From Alloacidobacterium dinghuense (lineage in GTDB: Bacteria > Acidobacteriota > Terriglobia > Terriglobales > Acidobacteriaceae): a DNA stretch of 64,000 nucleotides. The notes under the pieces were generated by a model that ran no database searches, had not been told where the DNA came from, and was given only the letters and a program-made list of their open reading frames with translations. The stretch lies in NCBI RefSeq assembly GCF_014274465.1, contig NZ_CP060394.1, positions 3,720,001 through 3,784,000 of the forward strand, in the 5' to 3' direction. Positions 1 through 9,452 of the stretch are shown in pieces (within the stretch, counting starts at the first letter, position 1; each line of letters begins with the position of its first letter). The position numbers were made by a program, and so were the translations under genes.

Positions 1-78
1 GCAAAAGGGGCACGTTTCCGTAGCTCTTTTGCACCCCAATTGATTTCCGCCATTCCGAGTTAACTCTTTTGGAATGTA

Positions 79-155
79 TGGCGGGGACGACGGGGCTCGA
101 ACCCGCGACCTCTGCCGTGACAGGGCAGCATTCTAACCAACTGAACTACGTCCCC
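79..155 (-). tRNA. tRNA-Asp (anticodon GTC)
   Basis: Read on the minus strand, the sequence begins GGGGACG and ends CGTCCCC-G-CCA, so the 7-bp acceptor stem pairs perfectly and the CCA tail is encoded. The anticodon arm is CTGCC-CTGTCAC-GGCAG, giving anticodon GTC (Asp). The T-loop GTTCGAA is canonical. Confidence 0.96.
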
Positions 156-291
156 CAAACTAACTTTGGACTTGCTACCGAGCAATTAAAGCGACTGAAG
201 AATCGCAACAACAATTCCGTAACTGAATTGTAGCAGACAATTCTCCAACGCAGCTATTGGGAGTACGGACATTAGACAGACGTTGACGATT

Positions 292-1413
292 TCAAGTGAA
301 CAAAATGAAGTGGGATAATCTCACGATGAAGTCGCCAGGGCATAGCCGCGAGATCCTCTCTAGCAGGGAGGCACAGTCGCCCCACCTACGAAGTAGCTTT
401 AGAGAGTTAACTCGTTGACAACCGTCACTCTCGAAAAACCCATGCCCCAGCACACCATCGTTCAGCGTCAAGTTTTCTGGAGTATAGGTGAGGCAATATT
501 GTACTCGTACAGCAACGCTGTTCGCGATCATCGCATCGGGGGATGTGGTGGACCACAGGCCGGGACCATGTTTTGCGAATCGCATCAAGAGCGAACTTTT
601 GCAGGCAGAGTTCCGCACTGTGCCGCGGCGGCTGGATCAAACGTCAGGCCCAGCGCCTGCGATTTTGCCACCATCCGCCCCATTGTGATATCGCATAGAC
701 AGGTTCCTGCATCTACACCTCCTGCCAACGCTGTCCCTCCACCCATGTCACCGTGACACCCCGAAAACCACACGTGTTCGATTGTCTGACCACCTACCGG
801 TTTCGACGTCCAGAGCGTCGCCGGGAACTGTGCTTGTTTCATCGATTGGTAGGCATTCTTTATGTCCGGATGAAGACTGGTATCGAGAAAGCCGTACTTG
901 TTCTCTTCCACTCCACTAAAGATTGTTGGAATGCTGAGCGACCCAACTGTGTCCCATACGCCCAGCATTTTGATCGTTACATCGCGTAATCCGCATGCTC
1001 CCAAACCGGCAAGGATGGAGGTACGCTTCATTGGATCAAGGTATGCGGCGAATGCCTGCGTTACGCAATCGTCGGTGAACGCTCCGGTTGGCAGGCCGCA
1101 TGTCGCGATCATTCCAGCGAGGCTTCTGACGGTGTAAGCGCCTCGACTGAATCCAAACAGAAAATTTTGTCGCCTGACTCATACACATGGGACAATCTTT
1201 GTGTAGCAATCCATGATCTTCTGCAGCAGTCCCTGATCAAAGGCTCCTTCGAGGATGCGATTCAAGCCTGAGGCATCGGCACCCACTCCATCGTCGTAGT
1301 ATGTGACTTGGTCTGAAGTGACGGTCAAAGCCTTATAGAACCGGTACACGTTGGCGTTGTTCCCCGGAGACTGCCAAAGTTCCATTCGCACATAACACAA
1401 TCCGTTTTGACAT
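292..1413 (-). pseudogene. Broken DUF2235 / Tle1-like phospholipase (alpha/beta hydrolase)
   Basis: The pieces of a DUF2235 protein, the alpha/beta-hydrolase family that includes type VI secretion phospholipase effectors of the Tle1 group, lie in order but in different frames. A start with a good SD (GGAGG, 6 nt spacing) gives MSKRIVLCANGT at 1413. A second frame carries SPGNNANVYRFYKAL and YYDDGVGAD. A third gives HVYESGDKIF. A fourth, from about 1150, gives LFGFSRGAYTVRSLAGM with the GxSxG nucleophile elbow, then GVWDTVGSL and SGCHGDMGGG. The expected C-terminal motif YTPENL is in yet another frame near 470. At least four indels are needed to join them, so this looks decayed rather than a single sequencing error. 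It is divergent from the lipoprotein gene at 1519. The exact 3' end is uncertain. Membership of the family is clear; a role as a secreted toxin is inference. Confidence 0.8.
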
Positions 1414-1518
1414 TGAGGGACCTCCGGCAAATTGCAACTCTTTCACCATGCCTGGACCCTCCGAGATTGGCCAATTTTTGCCTTGACATACACCCAATCC
1501 CAATTTCCCATTGCCGAA

Positions 1519-2568
1519 ATGCAAGGCAAGCTGGAAAGTCTTTCTCTCAGAGCTTTTGGATGGTCTGCTCGTTGTCGCGCGTTCGCGCTGATGCTTTCGT
1601 TATGCCTGGCAACGATTGGATGCACGTCCTCTCTCTCGAAGCACAGTGCTGCACTCTCAACTGCGACGGCACCGGTCGTCGACCAAGCAGCGACTGCTTA
1701 TCGTACAGCCCAGGCACTGCATGATCTCCGAGTCGACTATGACGCAATCCCTGAGTTCGAGGCTGCGCAACCGGTCTACAACCCGCGCAACATTCAACCA
1801 CTTATGTCAGACAAAGATATTCAGGTCCGGCTCGCCGTACTTGAGGCCTTCAAATGCTATGTACAGTCCATTGTTGCCATCACCAATGGTACCGACTCAA
1901 AGGAACTCGATGCGGCCTCAAAGTCTGTTGGGGATTCGCTGAGCGATCTCGGAAATTCTTTGGCGCCAGCCATTGAAAGCACGCTCGGAGTCGCTACTGC
2001 TGCAGCCTCTACGACTGAAACGACAATCACAACAACTACCGGCAACACCACATCAACAACATCTTCTACCTCGTCTTCACCCGCTCCACCGATTACGCCG
2101 GAAATTCGAAATAGTGTCAGTGTTGCCGTCAATGCTCTTGGACAGTTTCTGGTTAGCAGGAAAATCAAAAAGGAGCTGCCTGGAAAGGTGAAAGATATGG
2201 ATCCTCACGTTGAGACCTTATGTAAGCTTCTCGAGCAGGATATCAACACTCTTCAGAGTCAGGAACAGCGGGACTACAACAGGATTATCAACCAACAGAC
2301 CCTCTTCATTCGCGAAACCACCACACTCGATCCACAACAACGCCGCGCACAGATCATGAAACTACCCAGGACCGTCCGGCAGCAACGGGCATCTGACGAG
2401 CAACTGACTGACCTTCGTGCTTCGCTTGTCCGTTTGGCTCTTACGCATCATGCTTTGGCAGCGGATGCCCAAGGCAACAATTCAGAATCGCTCAAAGGCA
2501 AATTAGCGGATCTCGAAGCTGCCGGCGATAATCTCGGTAAGTTCTATTCATCCTTGCCAAGCCAGTAA
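1519..2568 (+). CDS. Putative lipoprotein, unknown function
   Basis: I do not recognise the family. Starting at 1519 the protein has a basic N-terminus, a hydrophobic stretch and a lipobox ATIG-C, then a Ser/Thr-rich start to the mature protein, which suggests an envelope lipoprotein of about 349 aa. The open frame extends upstream to 1432, but that segment lacks signal-peptide character; 1591 is another possible start. The middle, around 2020-2090, is an almost pure Thr/Ser linker. It separates a helical N-terminal half from a charged, helix-rich C-terminal half (KLLEQDINTLQSQEQRDYN). The stop is 21 nt before the next gene, so the two are probably co-transcribed. The divergent DUF2235 remnant suggests a lost effector/accessory locus, for example a lipoprotein holding or neutralising the phospholipase; this is inference only. 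Confidence 0.7.
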   Translation: MQGKLESLSLRAFGWSARCRAFALMLSLCLATIGCTSSLSKHSAALSTATAPVVDQAATAYRTAQALHDLRVDYDAIPEFEAAQPVYNPRNIQPLMSDKDIQVRLAVLEAFKCYVQSIVAITNGTDSKELDAASKSVGDSLSDLGNSLAPAIESTLGVATAAASTTETTITTTTGNTTSTTSSTSSSPAPPITPEIRNSVSVAVNALGQFLVSRKIKKELPGKVKDMDPHVETLCKLLEQDINTLQSQEQRDYNRIINQQTLFIRETTTLDPQQRRAQIMKLPRTVRQQRASDEQLTDLRASLVRLALTHHALAADAQGNNSESLKGKLADLEAAGDNLGKFYSSLPSQ

Positions 2569-2589
2569 GAAGGACCGGAGACCTGACCC

Positions 2590-2952
2590 TTGAGCATACC
2601 TGTAAACCCGCCAAGTCAACCGACCATTCCACTCACACCCGAGGCGCGCGCAGCTTATCAGGATCTTTACGACAAGTACGAAACTGCAATTGAGAACACG
2701 ACAGACCCCGGTATTCTGCAAGCGCTAAATGACTCTCAAAGCAGTGTTGATAACATTTTGACGAAGGACTCAATGTATCGCCTTCACGCAAACACAGCTC
2801 TTTTTGAGGCACTTCTCAGCCAGATCAACGACACGAATAATGACCTTAAGAAGTTGAAGAATGAGATTGCCGCTATAGCATCTCACATCGCGACCGCAGG
2901 CGAGATACTGGCTGCCATCAATAAGGTTCTCACCCTCGTGCCCGGGGTTTGA
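2590..2952 (+). CDS. Small helical/coiled-coil protein, unknown function
   Basis: A 120-aa protein starting at TTG, 21 nt after the lipoprotein stop and probably translated from the same mRNA. After a proline-rich N-terminus (IPVNPPSQPTIPLTP) it is nearly all helical. The segment NDTNNDLKKLKNEIAAIASHIATAG has heptad-like spacing, and the C-terminus is a hydrophobic helix (EILAAINKVLTLVPGV). There is no signal peptide and no cysteine. It resembles a small oligomerising partner of the upstream lipoprotein. I cannot name a family. Confidence 0.6.
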   Translation: MSIPVNPPSQPTIPLTPEARAAYQDLYDKYETAIENTTDPGILQALNDSQSSVDNILTKDSMYRLHANTALFEALLSQINDTNNDLKKLKNEIAAIASHIATAGEILAAINKVLTLVPGV

Positions 2953-2996
2953 AGCCTTACTTTTTAGGCGAACAAACTAACGATCCCCCAAGCATT

Positions 2997-4289
2997 TCAC
3001 TCGAAGATAGCTTGATCCGCCGCGTTCACATTGCGCGATGTATTCTCACTCTTGAATGTCTTCATCCACCAGACGTAACATGCAATCCCCCCAACGCACG
3101 CTACCGCGCCGATTGAGAACGCGGGGACAAAAGAACCAGAGCGCCTCACGATCCAGCCCGTAATTACCGGACCAATGATTCCAGGTAGATTCCCGATAAA
3201 GTTCTGAAAACTCACGTAAGATCCCACCTCATTTGGCGGGGCACACTGCTGCGGAACGACCAGTATTGCGGAGATCAAAACTCCAGAAAGTGCAGAGATA
3301 TAAAGGAACAGCAGCGCCAGATTTCGGCCTGTTGCCAGACAGGCCGGCATTACGAATAGCCCAAGTGAAAAGCCAACGACGATGATTGTCTTGATTGAAC
3401 GGGTGACAGACCACCCGCGTCTCATAAGGACCCCAGTAAGCCAACCACCCGTGATCTCACTGCACGCGATGACGAGGTAGATCCCCCCGGCAACCCACCC
3501 AAGATGGCTCAGCGAAATACGTCGCACGGTATAGAGATATGAAGGTCCCCAGCTTATGAGCAAATACCAGAAGTAATTCCAGCAGAAGAATCCTGCGGCC
3601 ATTCCCCACGTGTTGCGACTGCGAACGATTCCAATCAACGCACTCAACGGTGGAGCAGCACGTCGTGAGGCTGCAGCAATCGAAGGAGCAGGATAGAGCA
3701 GAAGCCACGGCAATAACCAGAGCAAGCCGATCAGACCCGTAGAGAGAAACATCCAGCTCCAACCAAAATTGCGAAGGATCCAGGCTTCTACTACAAGGCC
3801 GATCGCCAGTCCGGCCTTGCAACCAACATCGAAAATCGCCGAAGGAACGGCGCGCTCATGCGAATCAAACTGTTCGCTGATGAACCTGAGGCCGCCGGGG
3901 AGATTAATGGACTCTCCAATGCCCAGCAGCAATCGAAAGAAAATCAACATTGCCAGATCGCCGGCTAATCCTGTGGCTGCCGACGCCAGGCACCACAGAG
4001 CAAACGCCCCTGCATAAAGCCACTTCAGCCGCCAACGATCAGCCATCCATCCCGCTGGAAGTTGGAAAAGCGTATATGTGATCGAAAATGCAGCAAGAGC
4101 CCATCCCTGCTGCAACGGATCAAGCTGCATATCGCGAGCAACGAACGGAAGCGCGACGCTGAGGCTACCACGATCGAGATAGTTGATGAGCGCCGCCAGT
4201 GACAGCAAACTAATTGGAATCCAGCGACGTCGACGCGCAAACGATGGGCCTGTTGAACCTGCGACCGCGCTTGATTTGCTCACAATCAA
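2997..4289 (-). CDS. MFS transporter, anion:cation symporter (sugar-acid) type
   Basis: A 430-aa, 12-helix permease of the major facilitator superfamily. It best resembles the ACS family that carries hexuronates, glucarate and related acids with protons. Visible hallmarks are the N-terminal NYLDRGSLSVALPF helix and loop motif A, GWMADRWRLKWLY, between TM2 and TM3. GIGESINLPGG follows in TM4, and a second motif-A-like GGWLTGVLMRRG sits in the second half. The start shown is a TTG; a GTG two codons downstream is equally possible. It lies 9-10 nt after the gluconolactonase-like gene on the same strand, so an operon for sugar-lactone/sugar-acid uptake and hydrolysis is likely. The substrate cannot be read from the sequence. 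Confidence 0.88.
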   Translation of the reverse strand: MIVSKSSAVAGSTGPSFARRRRWIPISLLSLAALINYLDRGSLSVALPFVARDMQLDPLQQGWALAAFSITYTLFQLPAGWMADRWRLKWLYAGAFALWCLASAATGLAGDLAMLIFFRLLLGIGESINLPGGLRFISEQFDSHERAVPSAIFDVGCKAGLAIGLVVEAWILRNFGWSWMFLSTGLIGLLWLLPWLLLYPAPSIAAASRRAAPPLSALIGIVRSRNTWGMAAGFFCWNYFWYLLISWGPSYLYTVRRISLSHLGWVAGGIYLVIACSEITGGWLTGVLMRRGWSVTRSIKTIIVVGFSLGLFVMPACLATGRNLALLFLYISALSGVLISAILVVPQQCAPPNEVGSYVSFQNFIGNLPGIIGPVITGWIVRRSGSFVPAFSIGAVACVGGIACYVWWMKTFKSENTSRNVNAADQAIFE

Positions 4290-4298
4290 TTATGTGCT

Positions 4299-5420
4299 TC
4301 AGTGGATCGACGGATAGATTCCGGGAACTTGTAAGGAACTGCGGTAGACGCTCGAACTCGCCGTGATATACAGCGTCTTGTGTTCAGCGTCTCCCCACGC
4401 CAGATTTCCAACCTTCTCGGGAATATCAATCGTGCCCAGATGTTTTCCATCAGGAGAAAAGATCCAGACGCCGCCCGGCCCTGCGCTATACAGATTTCCT
4501 TGCTGATCGACCTTCATACCATCAGGGGACCCCGGACGAGTATCCGAACTCGCATCGAAGAACAGCTTCGCATCCGCGAGCGTTCCGTCAGGCTTGACCG
4601 TATAGCGCATCCAGATCTTCTTTGGTTCCGAATTGTTCACGTAGAGATACTTCTCATCTGGAGAAAAAGCAATCCCATTTGGTCGAGGCAAATCTTTGAT
4701 AAGAAGCTGCAACTGCCCGTTGGCTGGAGGAGCACCTGGTTTCTGAGCGGTCGCGCCGGGAAGGCGATAAACGCCATTGAAGGGCAACTGCTTGTCTGGA
4801 TCATTGTCCTTCTGCGTGCGTAGTCCGTACGGTGGATCGGTAAAGTAAAGCGATCCGTCGGACTTATACACAAGGTCATTCGGGCTGTTGAGGGACTTGC
4901 CTTCATAACTATCGACAAGCACGGTAACCTGCGCCTTGGGGTCAACTTTCTCCAATCTCCAAACATTCCGCTGCGCATGGCCGGCAACAGTAAGTCGGCC
5001 GTGGCCATCAAGGGTCATGCCATTCGAGCCAGACTCTGGACCACCATAGGGAGCCGTTCCTTTATATCCACTCGGCTGCAAAAAGATACTCGCCCCGGCC
5101 CCAGGGGCCCATTTGCGAATACTGTTGCTGGGAATATCTGCAAAGAGAAGATACCCTGCCGCAATCCACACCGGCCCTTCAGTCCAGGTAAAACCTGTGG
5201 CTACCTTTTCCAAGGTGGGTTTAGCCGGAATGATTCGGTCCAAAGCTGGATCAAAGCGCTCAATGGTCGGCGTTATCGTTTGCGACATTTCAGCAGAACC
5301 CATCCGAAACTCCGCCCTTAAGAAATTGGACCGAGTCTGGGCGAGCAGAGCCAACAGGCAGCCCGCTATAGCTGCGACGACCACAGGAACAGCGATTCGA
5401 ATTGACCTTTTGAGGATCAC
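4299..5420 (-). CDS. SMP-30/gluconolactonase-like family protein, exported
   Basis: A six-bladed beta-propeller of the SMP-30/gluconolactonase/LRE family, which hydrolyses sugar lactones with a single bound divalent metal. Family motifs appear in order: TEGPVW (metal-binding Glu), SLNSPNDLVYKSDG, FTDPPYGL, LPRPNGIAFSPDEKYLYV, GSPDGMKVDQQGNLY and GNLAWGD. The N-terminus has one hydrophobic segment (AVPVVVAAIAGCLLALLA) that can act as an export signal or anchor, so the enzyme is probably periplasmic. I prefer the GTG start at 5420 because AGGAGAAG precedes it by 5 nt; the longer ATG start at 5450 has no SD. The MFS gene follows within 10 nt. Likely role: opening an aldonolactone whose acid is then imported. 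Confidence 0.88.
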   Translation of the reverse strand: MILKRSIRIAVPVVVAAIAGCLLALLAQTRSNFLRAEFRMGSAEMSQTITPTIERFDPALDRIIPAKPTLEKVATGFTWTEGPVWIAAGYLLFADIPSNSIRKWAPGAGASIFLQPSGYKGTAPYGGPESGSNGMTLDGHGRLTVAGHAQRNVWRLEKVDPKAQVTVLVDSYEGKSLNSPNDLVYKSDGSLYFTDPPYGLRTQKDNDPDKQLPFNGVYRLPGATAQKPGAPPANGQLQLLIKDLPRPNGIAFSPDEKYLYVNNSEPKKIWMRYTVKPDGTLADAKLFFDASSDTRPGSPDGMKVDQQGNLYSAGPGGVWIFSPDGKHLGTIDIPEKVGNLAWGDAEHKTLYITASSSVYRSSLQVPGIYPSIH

Positions 5421-5636
5421 TCCATCTTCTCCTGATAATGCAGATGACATTACGCTGCTTTAGAATGACGGCCTCCCAGGACCCTACTCTACCGTCTCGA
5501 AATACAAAGTCAGATTGGAGCAATGATTTCGCAATGGGATCTGAGCACGGTGATTTTACATCAGCGCATTAGTCCTTCGGAGCCGAGCCCACACTTGTTC
5601 CCCAACACCCACATGTTCGTATACGCTTAATTGCGA

Positions 5637-6884
5637 ATGAAAATGCTGCTGAAGGCTCGTCTCGCCTCGATGATGTTCCTGGAGTACTTCGTCTGGGGCG
5701 CGTGGTATGTAACGCTGGGGACATGGTTAGGCGAGTCCCTGCGATTTTCCGGTGCTCAGATTGGACTGGTAGCTGGAACGACCGCCGTAGGCGCCATCGT
5801 ATCTCCTTTTCTCGTCGGCATTATTGCCGATCGACTCTTCGCGACAGAAAAGGTGCTCGCAGCAGTCCATTTCCTTGGCGGCATACTTCTAGTAGTTGCC
5901 TCTTTCAGATCCTCATTCGGACCTCTCTATATCCTCGTTCTCCTATACGCGCTTTGCTACATGCCAACATTGGCTCTCACCAACTCCCTTGCCTTTCGCC
6001 AGATGACCGACCCGAAGACCGAGTTTGGCCCGATTCGAGTTCTGGGCACCGGAGGCTGGATCGTTGCCGGCTTGCTGATCGGCACGTTGCGACTGGAGGC
6101 TACATCGGTACCCTTGCGCGTCGCGGCAGGCGCGTCGTTTTTCCTGGCTCTCTATTCCCTCTCACTCCCGCACACGCCGCCACTGATGCAGTCCGTCAAG
6201 TTTCGTGTCAGCGATCTTTTCCCCGTTGAAGTGCGGCGCCTGTTCCGCGAGCCCAGCTTCGCAATCTTCGCATTGGCATCTTTTCTTATCTGCATTCCTT
6301 TGCAGTTTTACTACGCGTTCACCAATCTTTATCTGAACGAGGCAGGCGTAAAAAATGCAGCCGGAAAGATGACCGGCGGGCAGATGTCAGAGTTGTTCTG
6401 CATGCTGCTGATCCCCTGGTTTTTTCGGCGACTGGGCGTGAAATACATGCTCATCGCAGGCATGTCAGCCTGGGCGCTGCGATATGTTCTCTTCGCCTAC
6501 GGCAATAGTGGAAGCGCAATGTGGATGCTGTGGCTCGGCATTCTCCTGCATGGCATCTGCTACGATTTCTTCTTTGTGACTGGGCAAATTTACGTCGACA
6601 GAAAGGCACCCATCGCCCTGCGCGCCGCCGCCCAGGGAATGATCACGCTCATTACCTATGGCGCTGGAATGCTCGTCGGATCATGGCTTTCCGGATACGT
6701 GGTCGACCAATATACGATTACAGGGGCGAACGGTTCAATTTCGCATGCATGGCGATCGATCTGGATTGTTTCTGCCACCTGTTCCGCAGTCGTTCTGGTG
6801 CTATTCTTCTTCACCTTCAAGGACTCAGACCGAATGTCGACCACTACAAGGCAACCAGAATCCGAACCCGTAGGTACGGTCTAG
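5637..6884 (+). CDS. MFS nucleoside permease family (NupG/XapB-like) transporter
   Basis: About 415 aa with 12 predicted membrane helices. The N-terminus (RLASMMFLEYFVWGAWYVTLGTWL), the segment MPTLALTNSLAFRQMTDP and the loop FGPIRVLGTGGWIVAGLLIG are characteristic of the nucleoside:H+ symporter branch (NupG, XapB) of the major facilitator superfamily. The second half includes CYDFFFVTGQIYVDRKAP, also typical. ATG codons at 5637 and 5643 and a TTG at 5631 are all possible starts; none has a strong SD. It is divergent from the gluconolactonase gene and convergent with the MATE gene, sharing a CTAG tetranucleotide as both stop codons. In Acidobacteriota this family is often found with sugar genes, so the cargo may not be a nucleoside. 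Confidence 0.85.
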   Translation: MKMLLKARLASMMFLEYFVWGAWYVTLGTWLGESLRFSGAQIGLVAGTTAVGAIVSPFLVGIIADRLFATEKVLAAVHFLGGILLVVASFRSSFGPLYILVLLYALCYMPTLALTNSLAFRQMTDPKTEFGPIRVLGTGGWIVAGLLIGTLRLEATSVPLRVAAGASFFLALYSLSLPHTPPLMQSVKFRVSDLFPVEVRRLFREPSFAIFALASFLICIPLQFYYAFTNLYLNEAGVKNAAGKMTGGQMSELFCMLLIPWFFRRLGVKYMLIAGMSAWALRYVLFAYGNSGSAMWMLWLGILLHGICYDFFFVTGQIYVDRKAPIALRAAAQGMITLITYGAGMLVGSWLSGYVVDQYTITGANGSISHAWRSIWIVSATCSAVVLVLFFFTFKDSDRMSTTTRQPESEPVGTV

Positions 6885-8242
6885 CAGGCTTTAAGGGTAT
6901 GCCGGGACGAATCACGCCACCACTGAAGCAGCAGCACTAACGCGATCAAAATTAGGGCCAGAGTGAGGCCAGTCCACAAACCGATAATTCCCTTTCCGCG
7001 CCAGAAGCAGAGTACATAACCAAGGGGCAGCCCGAAGATCCAGTAACCCGCAAAGTTGGCTAGCATTGGCACACGTGTTTCACCCAGCCCTCGCAGTGCA
7101 CCAGTCGATATTGTTTGAATCCCATCGAAGATCTGAAATGCCGCTGCCAGCGCGAGCAGTGGCACGCCCATACTTACCACCGCCTCCTGATTTGTGTAGA
7201 TGACGAGAACTGCATGCGGCACGAGGAGGAAAACCACAGCGGCCAATGCCATAAAGCTGACACCGACCATCATCGCCAGCCAGCCTGCACGGCGTGCGCG
7301 TGGGCCGTCTCCGGCGCCTATGGCATGCCCCACCGCAACTGCCGCGGCAGCCGAGGTTCCCAATGGAACCATATAAGAAAATGCTGCGCAGTTAAGCGCA
7401 ATCTGATGTGCAGCCAGAGCGACTGGCGTTAGTCGACCCGCCATCACTGTTGCAGCGCCGAAGGCTCCAACCTCCATCACGATCTGTCCAGCCGCTGGAA
7501 CTCCAAGCTTCAACAGGCTCAAAATGCGGGCAAAGACAACTCCCGGCCAATCTGCAAACAGCGGATGACCCCTGCCTGCTTCATTTCTCCACGCAGCAAA
7601 TATCAGAACTGCGGCCATGTAGACTCTGGCCAGGCAAGTAGACAGTGCCGATCCGCGCACACCCATCGCCGGAAATCCGAGGTGACCGTAAATCAGTGCC
7701 CAGTTCCCTGCCCAATTGATAAGGTTCGCAGAGATCAGTGCGAACGTGACTGGACCAACGCGCTTTACTCCCTGCAGATAACGGCGAAACGATGCATAGA
7801 GCAGAAGTGGTAGTGTGCCCCAGTTGAGCATCCGCAAATAATCTGAAGTCTGCTGGCTTACTGCAGCATTGACTCCCAGATACGGAAATGACAAAGGTGC
7901 AGCCCAGAGAACGATCATCAGCAAGGGTGTGAAGGCAACTGCGATGTACACACCTTGAGAGAGCCAGCGGTGACACTCGTCGAAATCGCCGCGTCCATAT
8001 GCCTGCGACACTAGCGTATCGAGCCCGAGAAGTATCCCGATTCCAAACAATGCAGGCGCATAATAGATGGCATTTCCCATGCCGACGGCGCCAATCGCCT
8101 CAGCGCTCAGTCTGCCCACCATGATCGTGTCCACAATCGACATGGACATCCATCCAAGTTCCGACAGAATGACAGGAATGGCGAGCGCCAACAGGGAGCG
8201 CAATTCCCTTTTCACATCAATCTGCGTCGATTGCACCTGCAT
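6881..8242 (-). CDS. MATE family multidrug/toxin efflux transporter
   Basis: A 453-aa inner-membrane protein with twelve hydrophobic segments arranged as two homologous MatE halves. Signature stretches include LALAIPVILSELGWMSMSIVDTIMVGRL in TM1-2, the loop SQAYGRGDFDECHRWL, GVRGSALSTCLARV, and in the second half VALAAHQIALNCAAFSYMVPLG plus GAGDGPRARRAGW. MATE proteins expel cationic drugs or metabolites using Na+ or H+ gradients. The stop overlaps the convergent MFS gene by four bases. A clear SD was not found; ATG at 8242 is used because the hydrophobic core begins about 15 residues later. Confidence 0.92.
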   Translation of the reverse strand: MQVQSTQIDVKRELRSLLALAIPVILSELGWMSMSIVDTIMVGRLSAEAIGAVGMGNAIYYAPALFGIGILLGLDTLVSQAYGRGDFDECHRWLSQGVYIAVAFTPLLMIVLWAAPLSFPYLGVNAAVSQQTSDYLRMLNWGTLPLLLYASFRRYLQGVKRVGPVTFALISANLINWAGNWALIYGHLGFPAMGVRGSALSTCLARVYMAAVLIFAAWRNEAGRGHPLFADWPGVVFARILSLLKLGVPAAGQIVMEVGAFGAATVMAGRLTPVALAAHQIALNCAAFSYMVPLGTSAAAAVAVGHAIGAGDGPRARRAGWLAMMVGVSFMALAAVVFLLVPHAVLVIYTNQEAVVSMGVPLLALAAAFQIFDGIQTISTGALRGLGETRVPMLANFAGYWIFGLPLGYVLCFWRGKGIIGLWTGLTLALILIALVLLLQWWRDSSRHTLKAC

Positions 8243-8365
8243 GCTACAACTCTACATAAAACTCTCCCCAAATAGTCCGCACACAAACTTCAGCGAACTT
8301 CAATTCTCGAAATTGTGAAGACGCGCACCAATAACCTACCCTCCTCTTGCGATATAACAAGAAGG

Positions 8366-9439
8366 ATGAATCTGCCGGTCAACCCACCGATCCTGCCGAT
8401 GCTCGCCAAACGAGTCACTGGCCTGCCGGAAGGTGATGGATGGATCTACGAACCAAAGTGGGATGGCTTCCGCGCAATTGTCTTTCAAGATGCAGCTGAT
8501 CTCCTCATTCAAAGTCGCGACCAGAAATCTCTGAACCGCTATTTCCCCGAATTGATCGAGACCTTGCAAAAGCAACTGCCTAGTCGTTGCGTACTCGACG
8601 GGGAAATCGTCATCGCTCAAAACGGCGCGCTCGATTTCGAGGCTCTTCAACTCCGCATTCATCCCGCGGCATCGCGGGTCAAGAGCCTCTCCGAACAGAT
8701 TCCGGCTTCAATGGTTTTCTTCGATCTTCTATCCGAAGGAGACGAAGATCTGCAAAGCCAGCCGTTCGAGACACGTCGCAACAAATTGGAAGCCCTGCTT
8801 TCTTCAGCCGTACCCCCGCTGCATATCACGCCTGCAACGCGCGAAACCAGCGTGGCTTCAGACTGGTTTCGTCGCTTCGAAGGAGCCGGCCTGGATGGTG
8901 TAGTTGCAAAACCAATAGACGGTATCTACGAACCCGACAAGCGAGTCATGTTCAAAGTGAAGCACGAACGCGATTGCGATTGCGTCGTCGCTGGCTTTCG
9001 CTGGTACAAGGAAAGCGAGGGCGTGGCCATAGGCTCATTGTTGCTTGGACTCTTTGATGATTCCGGGGCTCTGCAGCATGTCGGCGTCTGCGCCAGCTTC
9101 GCAAAAGAGAAACGCCGCGAACTCCTGGACTTCCTCACACCCTATCGCGCGAATGCGCTCGACAATCATCCATGGCGGGCTTGGGCTGAATATGAACCCG
9201 ACCAACGGATGCCGGGCGGTCAAAGCCGTTGGAGTCAGGGTAAGGATCTGTCCTGGCAACCGCTACGTCCCGAATTAGTTGTCGAAGTTTCTTACGAGCA
9301 CATGCAGGGCAGGCGATTCCGCCACATGTCGCATTTCAAGAGATGGCGGACGGACAAGAGACCCGAAGACTGCACGTACGCGCAACTGGAAGTCGTCCCC
9401 GCCCAGGAACTCACCGAGATCTTTTCCCTCGGCCGCTGA
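8366..9439 (+). CDS. ligC: ATP-dependent DNA ligase (LigC / LigD ligase-domain type)
   Basis: A 357-aa two-domain ligase: an adenylation domain followed by an OB-fold. Motif I is EPKWDGFR, with the AMP-accepting Lys at residue 31. Later motifs include LDGEIV, VFFDLL, GLDGVVAKP and FKVKHERDCDCVV. The OB-fold ends with LVVEVSYEHMQGRRFRH. The ATG at 8366 follows AAGAAGG by 1-4 nt and matches the usual N-terminus of the family; an upstream open segment from 8315 is not expected to be coding. This is the short bacterial ligase associated with non-homologous end joining or repair, not the NAD-dependent replicative LigA. Its stop lies 13 nt from the convergent primase/polymerase gene, so ligase and polymerase functions, fused in classical LigD, are separate here. 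Confidence 0.92.
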   Translation: MNLPVNPPILPMLAKRVTGLPEGDGWIYEPKWDGFRAIVFQDAADLLIQSRDQKSLNRYFPELIETLQKQLPSRCVLDGEIVIAQNGALDFEALQLRIHPAASRVKSLSEQIPASMVFFDLLSEGDEDLQSQPFETRRNKLEALLSSAVPPLHITPATRETSVASDWFRRFEGAGLDGVVAKPIDGIYEPDKRVMFKVKHERDCDCVVAGFRWYKESEGVAIGSLLLGLFDDSGALQHVGVCASFAKEKRRELLDFLTPYRANALDNHPWRAWAEYEPDQRMPGGQSRWSQGKDLSWQPLRPELVVEVSYEHMQGRRFRHMSHFKRWRTDKRPEDCTYAQLEVVPAQELTEIFSLGR

Positions 9440-9452
9440 CACGAGAGTCTCG

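Noticed and set aside
57-414. Two copies of the palindrome GAGTTAACTC near the left end
   Set aside because: Ten bases, AT-centred and only two copies; not enough to call a repeat family or binding site.
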